A DNA stretch of 64,000 bases from Methylobacterium aerolatum (GCF_022179085.1 NZ_BPQE01000002.1:1-64000); one strand, 5' to 3'; shown: positions 28,015 through 37,785, counted from the first letter of the stretch. The notes: generated by a model from the sequence alone, not told the origin. Made by a program: numbers and translations.

Positions 28015-28040
28015 GAGACGCGCCAGCAGGCGCGTTTCTC
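28015..28040 (-). terminator. Hairpin at the end of the M20 hydrolase gene
   Basis: GAGACGCGCC and GGCGCGTTTCTC pair around AGCA, directly after the hydrolase stop codon. It lacks a long T run, so it may protect the 3' end rather than terminate. Confidence 0.45.
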
Positions 28041-29224
28041 TACCCCTCCACCGGCAACCCCGTCTCGATCAGCCGCGCCCAGAGCGCCGCGCCGTAGGGC
28101 GCCGCCGCGTCGTTGAAATCGTAGAGCGGGTGGTGGAGCGAGGCCGAGTCGCCGTTGCCGAGGAACATGTAGGCGCCGGGACGGCGGCCGAGCATGTAGG
28201 AGAAGTCCTCCGCCGTCATCATCGGGGCCACCGCGCGGTTCACCCGCTCGGGTCCGACCACGCCCTCCGCGACGTCGGCCATGAAGTCCGTCTCGGCGGG
28301 ATGGTTCTCCGTGACGGGGTAGCTCGCTCCGAAATCGACGGTGCCGGTCGCGCCGAAGCCGGCGGCGATCTCGCGGACGAGCGTCGCGATGCGTGTCTTG
28401 ATGGCCTCGCGGACCTCCTGGGACAGGGTGCGCATGGTGCCGCGCATGGTCACGCATTGCGGCAAAACGTTGAACGCCTCACCCGCGTCCAGCGCGCAGA
28501 CCGAGACCACCGCCGACTGGAGCGGATCGAGATGGCGCGCCACGATGCTCTGGAGGGCGATGATGACGTGGCTCGCCACGAGCACGCTGTCGATCGCGTT
28601 CTGCGGCAGGGCGGCGTGGCCGCCCCGGCCCTCGACGGTGACGGTGAACCGGTCGGTGGAGGCCATGATGGGGCCGTGGCGCACGGCGAAGGTGCCGACC
28701 GGCATACCGGGAATGTTGTGCATCCCGTAGACCGATTCGATGCCGAAGCGCTCCATCAGCCCGTCCTCCACCATCGCCTCGCCGCCGCCGCCGCCCTCCT
28801 CGGCGGGCTGGAAGATCATCACGGCGGATCCGTCGAACCGGCGGGTCTCGGCGAGGTACTGCGCGGCACCGAGCAGCATCGCCATGTGCCCGTCATGGCC
28901 GCAGGCGTGCATCTTGCCCGGGACGGTGGAGCGGTAGGGCAGGTCGCGGACTTCCTGGATCGGCAGGGCGTCCATGTCGGCGCGCAGGCCGATCGCCCGG
29001 TTGGAGCGGCGGCCGTGGTCTCCCCCTCCGCCCCGGATCACCCCGACCACGCCGGTGCGGCCGATTCCGGTGACGACCTCGTCGCAGCCGAACTCGCGCA
29101 GGCGCTCGGCCACGAAGGCGGCGGTGCGCGCGACGTCGTAGAGGAGCTCGGGCTGGGCGTGCAGTGCCTGCCGCCACCCGGTCATTGTGGGGCCCAGGGC
29201 TTCGATCCGTGCGGGAACGGGCAT
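28040..29224 (-). CDS. M20 family metallohydrolase (hippurate hydrolase/amidohydrolase type)
   Basis: A 394-residue M20D peptidase-like amidohydrolase. HACGHDGHMAMLLG holds metal ligands, IFQPAEEGGGGGEAM contains the catalytic Glu pair, and TAEDFSYMLG is the closing motif. Such enzymes hydrolyse N-acyl or N-aminoacyl bonds of small molecules such as hippurate, acetyl-amino acids or auxin conjugates. The substrate is not predictable. It is downstream of cueR on the same strand, with a 61-base gap. Confidence 0.9.
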   Translation of the reverse strand: MPVPARIEALGPTMTGWRQALHAQPELLYDVARTAAFVAERLREFGCDEVVTGIGRTGVVGVIRGGGGDHGRRSNRAIGLRADMDALPIQEVRDLPYRSTVPGKMHACGHDGHMAMLLGAAQYLAETRRFDGSAVMIFQPAEEGGGGGEAMVEDGLMERFGIESVYGMHNIPGMPVGTFAVRHGPIMASTDRFTVTVEGRGGHAALPQNAIDSVLVASHVIIALQSIVARHLDPLQSAVVSVCALDAGEAFNVLPQCVTMRGTMRTLSQEVREAIKTRIATLVREIAAGFGATGTVDFGASYPVTENHPAETDFMADVAEGVVGPERVNRAVAPMMTAEDFSYMLGRRPGAYMFLGNGDSASLHHPLYDFNDAAAPYGAALWARLIETGLPVEG

Positions 29225-29285
29225 CCGGCGGGGACTCTCTCGGGACGGTCCGAGGCCCCGAGCAAGCCGGAGGCCAAGCGCGGCG

Positions 29286-29714
29286 TCAACCGGACTTTAC
29301 GGGTTTGCCCTCCCCGGCCGCCAGATCGTCGAGGATGGGACATTCCGGCCGGCCGTCGCCGCAGCAATCCTCGGCCAGCCGCTCCAGGCTGCGGGCCATG
29401 CCCTCCAGGGCGGCGATCCGGCGGCGCAGTTCGGCGATGCGGCTTTGCGCGATGGCCTTCACCGCCGCGCTCGGCCGGTCCCGGTCGTGCCACAGCGCCA
29501 GCAACTCGCCAATCGCCTCCACGTCGAAGCCGAGGTCGCGGGCGCGGCGGACGAACTGGAGGGTGCGGATGTCCGCCTCGCCGTAGTGACGGTAGCCGGC
29601 GGCCGAGCGGGCGGCGGGTGGGAGCAGGCCCCGCGCCTCATACCAGCGGATCATCTTGGCAGAGACGCCGGTGAGCCGGGCCGCCTCGCCGACGGTGACG
29701 GTGCCCCCGCTCAT
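29286..29714 (-). CDS. cueR: Copper-responsive MerR-family regulator CueR
   Basis: A 142-residue MerR-family protein with an N-terminal winged helix ([26 protein letters not shown]), a dimerisation coiled coil ([20 protein letters not shown]) and the C-terminal metal-binding loop [12 protein letters not shown], where two Cys bind Cu(I) or Ag(I) in CueR. Its start overlaps the copA stop by four bases, so the exporter and its regulator are co-translated. It probably acts on the operator found upstream of copA. Confidence 0.92.
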   Translation of the reverse strand: MSGGTVTVGEAARLTGVSAKMIRWYEARGLLPPAARSAAGYRHYGEADIRTLQFVRRARDLGFDVEAIGELLALWHDRDRPSAAVKAIAQSRIAELRRRIAALEGMARSLERLAEDCCGDGRPECPILDDLAAGEGKPVKSG

Positions 29715-32191
29715 GCCGCGCCCCCGGCCGGGCGGTAGCCGCCGGCCCGGCGCAGGCGCAGGGCGTTGCCGAGGACGAACAGGCTCGACAGGGCCATGGC
29801 CCCCGCCGCCAGGACCGGCGACAGCGACGGCCCGCCGAAGGGCACGAGCAGACCCGCCGCCAGCGGGATCAGCGCCGCGTTGTAGGCGAAGGCCCAGAAC
29901 AGGTTCTGGCGGATGTTCGCCATCACCGCCCGCGACAGGGCGAACGCCTCAATCAGGGCGCCGGGCGCGGCGCCCATCAGCACCACGTCGGCGCTCTCCA
30001 CCGCGATGTCCGTGCCGGTGCCGATGGCGAGCCCGACATCCGCTTCCGCCAGGGCGGGCGCGTCGTTCACGCCGTCGCCCACGAAGGCCACCGGGCCGTG
30101 CGCCGCCCGGAAGCGCCGCACCGCCTCGGCCTTGCCGCCGGGCAGCACGCCCGCCGCCACCTCTTCGATTCCGAGATCGGCGGCGACCCGTCGAGCCGTC
30201 GCCGGATCGTCGCCCGTGACCATCGCCACGGCGAGGCCCCGCGCCCGGAGCGACGCCACGGCCTCGCGCGCGCCGGGCCGGACCGGATCGGCCACCGCCA
30301 GCGCCGCGACATGGCGGCCGTCGAGGACGAGGTGCACCGGGCTCGCCCCCTCGCGGGCGTCGGCCTCGGCCCGGGCCACGAGGGCGGGATCGCGGGCGAC
30401 GCCGAGGCGGTCGAGGTAGCGCAAGGCACCGACCGCCACCGCCCGTCCCTCGACCCGCCCGGCCACGCCGAACCCCTCCACCGCCTCGAACCCGTTTGCC
30501 TCCGCGAGGGTCAGGCCACGGCCCTGGGCCGCCGCGACGATGGCCCGGGCCAGCGGATGCTCCGAGCGTCCCTCCAGGCCGGCGGCGAGACGCAGCGCCT
30601 CGTCCTCCGCGAGCCCCTCGACGGTCGCCGCGCCGGTGAGGCTGGGTCGGCCCTGGGTAAGCGTGCCCGTCTTGTCGAGGGCGACGAGCCTCACGCCCCG
30701 CAGCGCCTGCAACGCGGCGCCGTCGCGGAACAGCACGCCGGCCTCGGCGGCCCGCCCGGTGCCGACCATGATGGCGGTGGGCGTGGCGAGGCCCATGGCG
30801 CAGGGGCAGGCGATGATGAGCACCGCCACCGCATGGACGAGGGCCTGCCCCAGCGCCGGAGCCGGCGCCAGGGCGAGCCAGCCGAGGAAGGTCGCGAGCG
30901 AAAGTCCGATCACCACCGGCACGAAGCGGCCGGTGACGCGGTCCACCAGGGCCTGGATCGGCAGTTTGCCGCCCTGCGCCCGCTCGACCATGGCCGCGAT
31001 CTGCGCGAGCACCGTCGCCGCCCCGACGGCGCCGACACGCAGATCGAGGCTGCCGCCGCCGTTGAGGGTTCCGCCGACGACCGAGGCGCCCACCGTCTTG
31101 CGCACGGGGGTGGGCTCGCCCGTCACCATGCTCTCATCGACGCGGCTTTCCCCCGCCACGACCGTGCCGTCGGCGGCGATGCGCTCGCCGGGCCGGACCC
31201 GCACGATGTCGCCGACCGCCAGCGCCGTCAGCGGCACCTCGGTCTCGCCGCCGTTCCGGACGACCCGCGCCGTCCGGGGCGACAGGTCCATCAGCCGGGC
31301 GATCGCCTCCCCCGTGCGCCCCCGCGCCCGCGCCTCGAGGCTGCGGCCGAGGAGGATCAGGGTGACGACGAGGGCACTCGCTTCGAAATACAGGTGCGCG
31401 GAGCCCTCCGGCAGGATCCGGGGCGCCAGGACCGAGACCAGCGAATAGAGGTAGGCGGCCCCCGCCCCGAGGGCGACGAGGGCGTTCATGTCCGGGTGCC
31501 CGCGCAGCAGGCCGGGAATCCCGGCGCGGAAGAATCGCCGGCCCGGCCACGCCAGGATGAGGGTGGTGAGAATCGCCTGCACCCACCCCGCGGCGGAGCC
31601 CCCCATGGCGGGCAGAACGGAATGCCCGCCGAGATGCCCTCCCATGTCGAGGACGACGACGGGCGCGGAGAGCAGGGCGGCGATCCCGAACTCCTGCCGC
31701 AGCGCCCGCGCCTCGGCGACGCGCCGGTCCTCCCGCGCCTCCGGAGCGGCTTCGGACTCACCCGGCACCGAGAAGCCCGCCGCCCGCACCGCCGCCGCGA
31801 GGTCGGCGGCCGGGACGATGCCATCCCCGTGCGTCACCCGCGCCTGCCCGGCAGCGAGGTTCACGCTCGCCCCGGTCACGCCGGGGATGGCGGCCAGCGC
31901 CGCCTCGACCCGGCCGACACAGGAGGCGCAATGCATCCCCTCAACCGGCAGCACCGTCTCGACCTCGGCCACCGGATAGCCGGCCTCGGCCAGCGCGGCC
32001 GCGACCTCCGCCGGAGCGGTTTCGGCGGTGAGGGCCAGGGCCGCCCGGCCGGTGGCGAGGTTCACCGAGACGTCCCGCGCGCCGGGCAACCGGTTGAGGG
32101 TTCGCTCGACCCGCGCCACGCATCCGGCACAGGACAGGCCGGTGACCGGGAGGCTCAGAGAGATCGGCTTGGAGGGGGCGACGGTGTCCAT
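29711..32191 (-). CDS. copA: Copper-translocating P1B-type ATPase CopA
   Basis: An 826-residue copper exporter with two N-terminal heavy-metal domains (GLSCAGC near residue 18 and GMHCASC near 88), eight predicted membrane helices, the transmembrane CPC in [15 protein letters not shown], the phosphorylation site DKTGTLT, the TGD motif in [10 protein letters not shown] and the hinge [10 protein letters not shown]. It pumps Cu(I) out of the cytosol. CueR overlaps its 3' end. The ATG lies immediately downstream of the MerR-type promoter, so its mRNA may be leaderless. Confidence 0.96.
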   Translation of the reverse strand: MDTVAPSKPISLSLPVTGLSCAGCVARVERTLNRLPGARDVSVNLATGRAALALTAETAPAEVAAALAEAGYPVAEVETVLPVEGMHCASCVGRVEAALAAIPGVTGASVNLAAGQARVTHGDGIVPAADLAAAVRAAGFSVPGESEAAPEAREDRRVAEARALRQEFGIAALLSAPVVVLDMGGHLGGHSVLPAMGGSAAGWVQAILTTLILAWPGRRFFRAGIPGLLRGHPDMNALVALGAGAAYLYSLVSVLAPRILPEGSAHLYFEASALVVTLILLGRSLEARARGRTGEAIARLMDLSPRTARVVRNGGETEVPLTALAVGDIVRVRPGERIAADGTVVAGESRVDESMVTGEPTPVRKTVGASVVGGTLNGGGSLDLRVGAVGAATVLAQIAAMVERAQGGKLPIQALVDRVTGRFVPVVIGLSLATFLGWLALAPAPALGQALVHAVAVLIIACPCAMGLATPTAIMVGTGRAAEAGVLFRDGAALQALRGVRLVALDKTGTLTQGRPSLTGAATVEGLAEDEALRLAAGLEGRSEHPLARAIVAAAQGRGLTLAEANGFEAVEGFGVAGRVEGRAVAVGALRYLDRLGVARDPALVARAEADAREGASPVHLVLDGRHVAALAVADPVRPGAREAVASLRARGLAVAMVTGDDPATARRVAADLGIEEVAAGVLPGGKAEAVRRFRAAHGPVAFVGDGVNDAPALAEADVGLAIGTGTDIAVESADVVLMGAAPGALIEAFALSRAVMANIRQNLFWAFAYNAALIPLAAGLLVPFGGPSLSPVLAAGAMALSSLFVLGNALRLRRAGGYRPAGGAA

Positions 32192-32198
32192 GCCCCCT

Positions 32199-32229
32199 CA
32201 GATGGAGCTTCCCACCGTGGGAAGGTCAA
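32199..32229 (-). promoter_or_regulatory. MerR-type copA promoter with CueR operator
   Basis: On the minus strand TTGACC (-35, 32229-32224) and CATCTG (-10, 32204-32199) are separated by 19 bases, the long spacer characteristic of MerR-family promoters. The spacer holds the dyad ACCTTCCC-ACGGT-GGGAAGCT, centred near 32216, matching known CueR operators. Transcription would start near 32192, one base before the copA ATG. Confidence 0.8.
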
Positions 32230-32272
32230 GGGCGGTTGCCATCGTGTCTCTCAAGACCTGCGTTGGCTCTTC

Positions 32273-32365
32273 CGTCATTGCGAGCGAAGCGAAGCAATCC
32301 AGGGATACGTCACGATGGGACACGGCCCGCTGTCCTGGATTGCTTCGCTGTCGCTCGCAATGACG
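32273..32365. repeat. Dispersed palindromic repeat, copy 1
   Basis: Inverted repeat with left arm CGTCATTGCGAGCGAAGCGA, a variable centre and the complementary right arm ending GCTCGCAATGACG; the arms share AAGCAATCCAGG. It lies between copA and the PhoR-like gene. Six other copies occur in the window. Confidence 0.9.
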
Positions 32366-32413
32366 AGGGCGTGCGTGGGAGCTCACAAGACCTTTCCGGT
32401 CAGCCCCTCGGGG

Positions 32414-33691
32414 TCACTCGTCCCCCGCCGCCTCGGTCCAGCGCGCCGAGTTCCGGTCGGCCGCGCCGAATTCGGGCAGGCTCACCCGGGCCACGGTCCC
32501 CCGGCCGACCTCGCTCTCGATCGTCAGGCTGCCGCGGTGCCGCTTGAGGCTGTGCTTCACGATGGCGAGGCCGAGACCCGTGCCGCCCCGCGCGCGGCTG
32601 GAGCCCACATCCACCCGGTAGAACCGCTCGGTCAGGCGGGGAATGTGCTCGGGCGGGATGCCGGGGCCGTCATCCGTCACCGACAGGACGATCCGGCGAC
32701 CGAGGCGTGGATCCTCCTCCCGGCGGAGGCCGACGCGGATGGTGCTGCCGCCATACTTCACGGCGTTCTCGATCAGGTTCTCGATCACGCGGGTGAGTTC
32801 GTCGGCATCGCCCGGCACCGGATAGGGGCCGTTCCCGTCGCTCAGGGAGACATCGGCCCCGCGGGCGGCGGCCAGCGGCGCCTGGGCGTCCACCATCTGC
32901 CGGGCCAGGGCCCCGAGATCGACGACGCCCGTCGGCGCGACGTGCTCGCGCAGCTCGATCCGCGACAGGGACAGGAGGTCATCGATCAGCCGGCGCATCC
33001 GCTGCGCCTGCCCCTGCATGATCTCCAGGAACCGCTCCCGGGCCGCGGCGTCGCCCTTGGCCGGTCCCTGGAGCGTCTCGATAAAGCCGATGAGGGAGGA
33101 GAGCGGGGTGCGCAGTTCGTGGCTGGCATTGGCCACGAAGTCCACGCGCATCGCCTCCAGCCGCCGGGCGGAGGTCAGATCGCGCAGGAACAGCACCGCC
33201 CCCGCGCCCGACCCATCCGGCACTTCGAGCGCGCCGATCTGCACCTCGAAGGCCCGCTCCACCGGGATGCGGACCTCGTAGATCACCCGTTGTGGCGGCC
33301 CGCCTGCCAGCACGGTCTCCATCGCGTCGGTCACCTCCGGATGGCGCAGGGCGAAGGAGAGCGGCCGGGAGAGGTGCAGGGCGGGCAGGAGTGCGCGGGC
33401 GGCGGTGTTCGCCTCCAGGACGCGGGCGCGCCGGTCCACGAGGATCACCGGATCGGGTATCTGGGCGAGCAGGGCTTCCGCGATGGCGTGGCGCGGGGTG
33501 CCCGCCCTCGGTTGCGTCGGCGGCGCCTCCCGGCGGCGCCCGCCGACGAGGGCGCCCACGACGACCGCCAGCGCCGCGAGGGCGAGGAAGCCGGGACCGG
33601 CGCTTCCGTCGATCAGCCCCGCGAGGGCGATCAGGCTGCCCGCCACCGCCGCGCCGGTCCAGGCTGCCGCCCTGCGGGAGACTGCGTTCAC
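32414..33691 (-). CDS. phoR: Sensor histidine kinase, PhoR-like
   Basis: A 425-residue kinase with two N-terminal transmembrane helices (about 10-52), a PAS domain (about 75-180, AQIPDPVILVDRRARVLEAN), HisKA with VANASHELRTPLSSLIGF, and HATPase_c with ENLIENAVKYG, TDDGPGIP and GGTGLGLAIVKH. This order matches PhoR, the phosphate-starvation kinase. No phoB, pst or phoU genes are in the window, so the assignment depends on architecture. The UPF0104 gene lies 16 bases upstream. Confidence 0.78.
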   Translation of the reverse strand: MNAVSRRAAAWTGAAVAGSLIALAGLIDGSAGPGFLALAALAVVVGALVGGRRREAPPTQPRAGTPRHAIAEALLAQIPDPVILVDRRARVLEANTAARALLPALHLSRPLSFALRHPEVTDAMETVLAGGPPQRVIYEVRIPVERAFEVQIGALEVPDGSGAGAVLFLRDLTSARRLEAMRVDFVANASHELRTPLSSLIGFIETLQGPAKGDAAARERFLEIMQGQAQRMRRLIDDLLSLSRIELREHVAPTGVVDLGALARQMVDAQAPLAAARGADVSLSDGNGPYPVPGDADELTRVIENLIENAVKYGGSTIRVGLRREEDPRLGRRIVLSVTDDGPGIPPEHIPRLTERFYRVDVGSSRARGGTGLGLAIVKHSLKRHRGSLTIESEVGRGTVARVSLPEFGAADRNSARWTEAAGDE

Positions 33692-33707
33692 GGACGGGAA
33701 GTCTCCG

Positions 33708-34865
33708 TCAGCCGCCCGACCCGTCCGGCGGGGATCCGCCGGGCCAGGACTTGCCGGAGGGTCCGGCCGTCCCCTCCGGTGGGACCGTCCGCCCCTCCCG
33801 GTCGGACGAATCGGAGGCGCCGCCCGCCCGCTTCACGATCTCGTAGAGGCCGAGCATGGCGAGCGCCGTCACGAAGGGCACGACGTAGTAGCACCCCCGG
33901 AACAGCAGCAGCGAGGTCAGCACCTCGTTGCGCGGCAGGCTCGACAGGGCGAGCAGGATCGTCGCCTCGAACACGCCGATGCCGCCCGGCGCGTTGGACG
34001 CGATACCGAGCATCGCCGCCAGCACGTAGATCGCCAGGAAGGTCGTGAAGCCGATGGCGGTTTCCGGCGGGAGGAGGACGTAGAGCACGGCGGCGGCCGC
34101 GCAGACGTCGCCGATACCGACGATCATCTGCCCGATGGAGACCGAGGCGCCGGGCAGTTCGAGCCGCCACTGCTTCACGGTCACGCTGCGCCGCTTGGCC
34201 GAGACCCAGGCGAGGTACCCGACCACGGCGAGCAGGGCGGCGAACCCGACCCCCTGGTTGAGTTCGATGGAAGTGAAGGCGAGCCCGGCGAGTTGCCCCG
34301 CCTCGATGATGAGGGAAAGGCCCAGCACCACGCCCATGCCGAGCCAGAAGGTGAACCCGGCGATCACCGTCAGCGCGGCGATCTTGGCCGGCGAGAGGCC
34401 CTGGCGGGCGTAGATCCAGTAGCGGATCGTCCCCGCCGTCAGCAGCGGGAAGCCGAGGGTGAAGCTCACCGCGTAGGAGGTGAACGAGGCCAGCGCCGTG
34501 ATGCGATAGGGCACCTTGATGCGCAGCTGGCGCAGCGCCAGGGCATCGTAGCCGGTGAGGAAGACGTAGCTCACGCCCACGAACAGGAAGGCGAGTCCGA
34601 GCTGCCGGGCGGAGGCGTTGTGCAGGGCGTCGGTGACCTCAGCCCAGGAGACGCTCTGGACGAGCTTCCACAGCACCCCGAGGGACACGGCGACGAGGAT
34701 GATGCTCGCGGCCGTCCCGATCCAGGCATACTTGTTGCGAGAGAAGCCCATGCCCTTCTTGGGCGCCGCGGGAGCGTCGCCATGCGCGGCCCCGTCGGCG
34801 GGCGCGGTCTCTTCGACCGGCCGGGCCGAGGCGACCTCGTTCCGGTGCTGCCCCTGAAAGTTCAT
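33708..34865 (-). CDS. UPF0104 / lysylphosphatidylglycerol synthase TM-region protein
   Basis: A 385-residue protein with about eight transmembrane helices and the UPF0104 signatures GFPLLTAGTIRYWIYARQG and GIASNAPGGIGVFEATILLAL. The fold matches the flippase half of MprF, without the C-terminal aminoacyl-transferase domain, so it may flip or transport a lipid. Hydrophilic tails at both ends are low complexity. It is upstream of the PhoR-like kinase with only 16 bases between, so the two may share a transcript. Confidence 0.87.
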   Translation of the reverse strand: MNFQGQHRNEVASARPVEETAPADGAAHGDAPAAPKKGMGFSRNKYAWIGTAASIILVAVSLGVLWKLVQSVSWAEVTDALHNASARQLGLAFLFVGVSYVFLTGYDALALRQLRIKVPYRITALASFTSYAVSFTLGFPLLTAGTIRYWIYARQGLSPAKIAALTVIAGFTFWLGMGVVLGLSLIIEAGQLAGLAFTSIELNQGVGFAALLAVVGYLAWVSAKRRSVTVKQWRLELPGASVSIGQMIVGIGDVCAAAAVLYVLLPPETAIGFTTFLAIYVLAAMLGIASNAPGGIGVFEATILLALSSLPRNEVLTSLLLFRGCYYVVPFVTALAMLGLYEIVKRAGGASDSSDREGRTVPPEGTAGPSGKSWPGGSPPDGSGG

Positions 34866-35027
34866 ACCGATCGGCGTCCGTCCCCTCGCTCGCGCGGGCC
34901 GGACGGGAGCGGGCTCCCATGCCGGATCATCCCGGACCGCGGCCCGTCGCCCGCATGTAAGCCGAACCTGCCCTCATGACCAGCGAGGCCGTGGGATCTC
35001 TGTGCACTCCGCATCTGAAGTCGAGGC

Positions 35028-35651
35028 TTATCCCTGACGCAACACCCGCGCCGCCGCTGCTAATCCCTGCCCGATGCGAGCGGGCACCTCCGGCGAGGTG
35101 CAGACGTAGGTCGGACTCGGATGCGGGATCGCGATCACCGGCAGGCCGGGGTGCAGCGCCGTGAGAGCGGGGGCGCACTCGCGGGCGAAGCGCCCGGCGA
35201 GGACCGCGACGGCGAGGTCCGGCAGAAGGGCGAGGAGGGGCGCGAGGTAGGGCGCGGCGGCCCGTGCCTCCGCCCGGCGGGGGGCGCGGTTGAGGGCGCC
35301 TTCCACGTGGATCACCCAGGGCACGGCATTCCAGATCAGCGTGTCGCGCCGCGCGATCTCCGCCTCGGCGAGGAAGCGGAAGAGGTTGGCGGCGGTCCCG
35401 TTGGCGCTGTCGCGGGTGACGAAGCCGGTGCGCAGCACCGTGGGCCCCGGTGTCTCCAGCAGGAGAAGCAGGCGCGCGGCGGTTCCGCCATCCAGGGGAT
35501 CGGGATCGGGAACCGGTGCGCCCCGTTCCGCCGCGATGCGCCGGGCGAGAGCCCGGATCGGGGCGATGTGGGACGCGTCCCGCAGGGCATGGCGCGCCGC
35601 CAGGGCGGCCGGGTCGGCGAGGCTCTTCGGCGCCGTCGGTTCAAGGACCAT
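35028..35651 (-). CDS. Uracil-DNA glycosylase superfamily protein
   Basis: A 207-residue protein with UDG-superfamily features: LLLLLETPGPTV in place of the usual GEAPG motif, RDSANGTAANLFRFL, LIWNAVPW and the C-terminal IPHPSPTYV, whose HPSP corresponds to the DNA-intercalating loop. Similar proteins remove uracil from DNA, but the first motif is altered, so another nucleobase or glycoside substrate is possible. It overlaps the deacetylase gene by 11 bases and ends the minus-strand inositol/YcaO gene run. Confidence 0.72.
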   Translation of the reverse strand: MVLEPTAPKSLADPAALAARHALRDASHIAPIRALARRIAAERGAPVPDPDPLDGGTAARLLLLLETPGPTVLRTGFVTRDSANGTAANLFRFLAEAEIARRDTLIWNAVPWVIHVEGALNRAPRRAEARAAAPYLAPLLALLPDLAVAVLAGRFARECAPALTALHPGLPVIAIPHPSPTYVCTSPEVPARIGQGLAAAARVLRQG

Positions 35652-36399
35652 CGGGGGCGGGAAACGGCTCCGGCAGGCGGCCGGTGAGGCGGAAGCGCTC
35701 GATGCCGTTTTCCCGGGCGAGTTGATCGGCCAGCCCCGCCGCGCCGCCGAACTGGAAGCCGATCTGGCTGGCATAGGCGGCGCAGGCCGCGAGTTTTTTG
35801 GCCTGGGCCGCCCCGTCGAAGGCGAAGGCGCGTGCCGGCGACGCCGCATGGAGCGGCGCGAGGGGCTCCTTCGGGCTCGCCTCACGCACCGTGTAAGGAA
35901 AGTCGCGCCACCACAGGATCGGCGTCGCGGGTGTGACGGCCCGGAGCGCCCGCACCACCTGCACGTGATCGACATGTCCGCCGACCGCCTGCGGCGCCAG
36001 GATCAGGTCGGGCGTCTCGGCGGCGATCAGGTCGGCCAGCGCCGGGGCGAGGTCGCGGTCGATGGTGTCGTCGTCACGAACCTCCGCGAACAACTCCGGC
36101 GCCGAGCCGTAACCCCGGTGCGGCGCCTCGCGGAAGGGTAGATGCAGGGGCGCGGCGATGCCGAGCGCGTCGGCCGCCGCCTGATCTTCGGTCCGGCGGA
36201 GCGCCATGTAGTCGATGTCCGGGCCGAGGCCCTTGTCGAGCTGGCAAGCGAGGGCGAAGCCCTTCGGATCGGGTACGCTCTGCGTGAAGGTGGTGGCCAT
36301 CACCACCCGCCAGCCCCCGGCCGCCAGGGTCGCGAGGAGCCCGCCCGCCGAGAATGCGGCGTCGTCGAGATGGGGCGAAAGGGCGAGGGCTGTCGGCAT
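35641..36399 (-). CDS. PIG-L family deacetylase (MshB/BshB-like)
   Basis: A 252-residue zinc-dependent deacetylase. ALSPHLDDAAFSAGG is the variant of the AHPDDE metal and catalytic motif, and APQAVGGHVDHVQV contains the HxDH ligand. Family members deacetylate N-acetylglucosamine linked to inositol or malate (PIG-L, MshB, BshB). Here it is in one strand run with an inositol-phosphate synthase and a family 4 glycosyltransferase, which supports a GlcNAc-inositol-type substrate. A repeat element separates it from the glycosyltransferase. Confidence 0.86.
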   Translation of the reverse strand: MPTALALSPHLDDAAFSAGGLLATLAAGGWRVVMATTFTQSVPDPKGFALACQLDKGLGPDIDYMALRRTEDQAAADALGIAAPLHLPFREAPHRGYGSAPELFAEVRDDDTIDRDLAPALADLIAAETPDLILAPQAVGGHVDHVQVVRALRAVTPATPILWWRDFPYTVREASPKEPLAPLHAASPARAFAFDGAAQAKKLAACAAYASQIGFQFGGAAGLADQLARENGIERFRLTGRLPEPFPAPDGP

Positions 36400-36418
36400 G
36401 GTCTTTCCCTCACCCCCT

Positions 36419-36512
36419 CGTCATCGCGAGCGCAGCGAAGCAATCCAGGGGCGGCGGGCCGCTTCCGAAGGCAGCGCATCCCTGGATTGCTTCGCTGCGC
36501 TGGCAATGGCGG
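36419..36512. repeat. Dispersed palindromic repeat, copy 2
   Basis: Arms CGTCATCGCGAGCGCAGCGA and its partner containing CCCTGGATTGCTTCGCTGCG, with an imperfect right end (GGCAATGGC). It sits between the glycosyltransferase and PIG-L genes of the inositol/YcaO run. Confidence 0.88.
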
Positions 36513-36522
36513 CGGAGACCCA

Positions 36523-37761
36523 TCACAGCAGGTGCGGTTCGGCGCGGAAGCGGCAGGACGGGTCGAAGGGTAGTTCGTCGGCAAAATTCGAGTCGGGCCG
36601 CTCGTTCACGACCTTGGCGTAGACGCCCATGATCTGGCGGCCCACCGCCTCCCAGGAATAGACCCGGCGGCACTCCTCCAGCCCGGCGGCGGCGAGGTGG
36701 CGGCGCAGGCCCCCGTCGGTGATGATCCGCGTCAGGGCGGCGGCCTGGGCGGGGACGTCGCCGGGCACGGTCAGGAGGCCGTTCTCGCCGTCCCGCAGGC
36801 AATCGGAGACGCCGACCGCGTGGCAGGAGACCACCGCGAGCCCCGCCGCCATGGCCTCCAGGATCGTGTTGGAGAAGCCCTCGGCATAGGTCGGGGAGGC
36901 GAAGACGTCGGCGTCGCGGTACAGGTCCGGCACGGTGGCGTACTCGGCGTAGCCGGTGAAGCGAATTGCCTCCGGGCCGAACCCGTGCGTCTCGGCCAGC
37001 GCCTTGGCGGGATCGACATCCGGGCCGATGCCGGAGATCGTCGCCGCGAAGGGCGTCCCCTGCGCCCGCAGGATCACCAGGGCCTCGATGAAGTCGAGCA
37101 CGCCTTTCCGGCGGTCCACGCGGCCGTGGTAGAGGAGGCGGACGGGCCCGTCATGGGGCGCAGGCAGGCCGTCGGCGGTGTCTCGCGCGAAGCGGGACGT
37201 GTCGACCGCCCCGGGCACGATGGTGAAGCGGGCGGGATCGGAGCCGAGCCGGTCGCAGACCTCCTCTACGAAGGAGGCGCCGCCGATCAGCAGGGCGTTG
37301 GCGTGGTCGAGGACCTCGCGCATCCCGACCCGGTGGGTCTCGCAGCAGGAGCCGACCCAGTGGCCGTCGCCGCCCTGGATCGAGACCACGTTCGGCACGC
37401 CGAGGCGCTTCGAGGCCAGCAGCACCGCCCAGCCGGTCGGGTAGCCGTATTGGGCATGGAGCACGTCGAAGGGCTTTCTGGCGTGCTCGGCGCAGATGGT
37501 GTCCACCATCACGCCGATGTCCCGCTCGAAATCGCCGCTCGTCTGCTCGCCGACCTGCTCCAGGCCGATCACCGTGACGCCCGGCACGGGTGGCGGCGGC
37601 CCGCCGCCGTAGACGCGGGTGCCGAATTCGTCACCCCGATACTGCGAGACCATGGTCACGTCGTGCCCGGCCGAGACGAGTTCGCGCAGCAGGTTCTGGG
37701 CGTAGACGCTCATCCCGGAAATCGCGGGGAAGTAGCGGCGGCTAAGGAAGAGGATTCTCAT
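36523..37761 (-). CDS. Glycosyltransferase family 4 (MshA-like fold)
   Basis: A 412-residue GT-B glycosyltransferase: N-terminal MRILFLSRRYFPAISGMSVY, LLYHGRVDRRKGVLDFIEAL at the domain junction and the retaining GT4 EX7E motif in SPTYAEGFSNTILEAM. In mycothiol synthesis a GT4 enzyme joins GlcNAc to inositol phosphate; gene context makes an analogous reaction plausible here. The start at 37761 gives the canonical first strand; an in-frame Met 17 codons upstream lies inside a repeat region. Confidence 0.86.
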   Translation of the reverse strand: MRILFLSRRYFPAISGMSVYAQNLLRELVSAGHDVTMVSQYRGDEFGTRVYGGGPPPPVPGVTVIGLEQVGEQTSGDFERDIGVMVDTICAEHARKPFDVLHAQYGYPTGWAVLLASKRLGVPNVVSIQGGDGHWVGSCCETHRVGMREVLDHANALLIGGASFVEEVCDRLGSDPARFTIVPGAVDTSRFARDTADGLPAPHDGPVRLLYHGRVDRRKGVLDFIEALVILRAQGTPFAATISGIGPDVDPAKALAETHGFGPEAIRFTGYAEYATVPDLYRDADVFASPTYAEGFSNTILEAMAAGLAVVSCHAVGVSDCLRDGENGLLTVPGDVPAQAAALTRIITDGGLRRHLAAAGLEECRRVYSWEAVGRQIMGVYAKVVNERPDSNFADELPFDPSCRFRAEPHLL

Positions 37762-37785
37762 TCGGGCGTCGTGTCCATACGGGCA

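Noticed and set aside
28008-28036. GGAAC followed by CGTT near the end of the M20 gene
   Set aside because: The spacer is about 20 bases, and it lies at a gene 3' end within a hairpin, so it is not an EcfG promoter.
30098-34048. A 1316-codon open frame on the plus strand spanning copA, PhoR-like and UPF0104 genes
   Set aside because: It crosses three well-supported minus-strand genes and a repeat and has no protein-like features.
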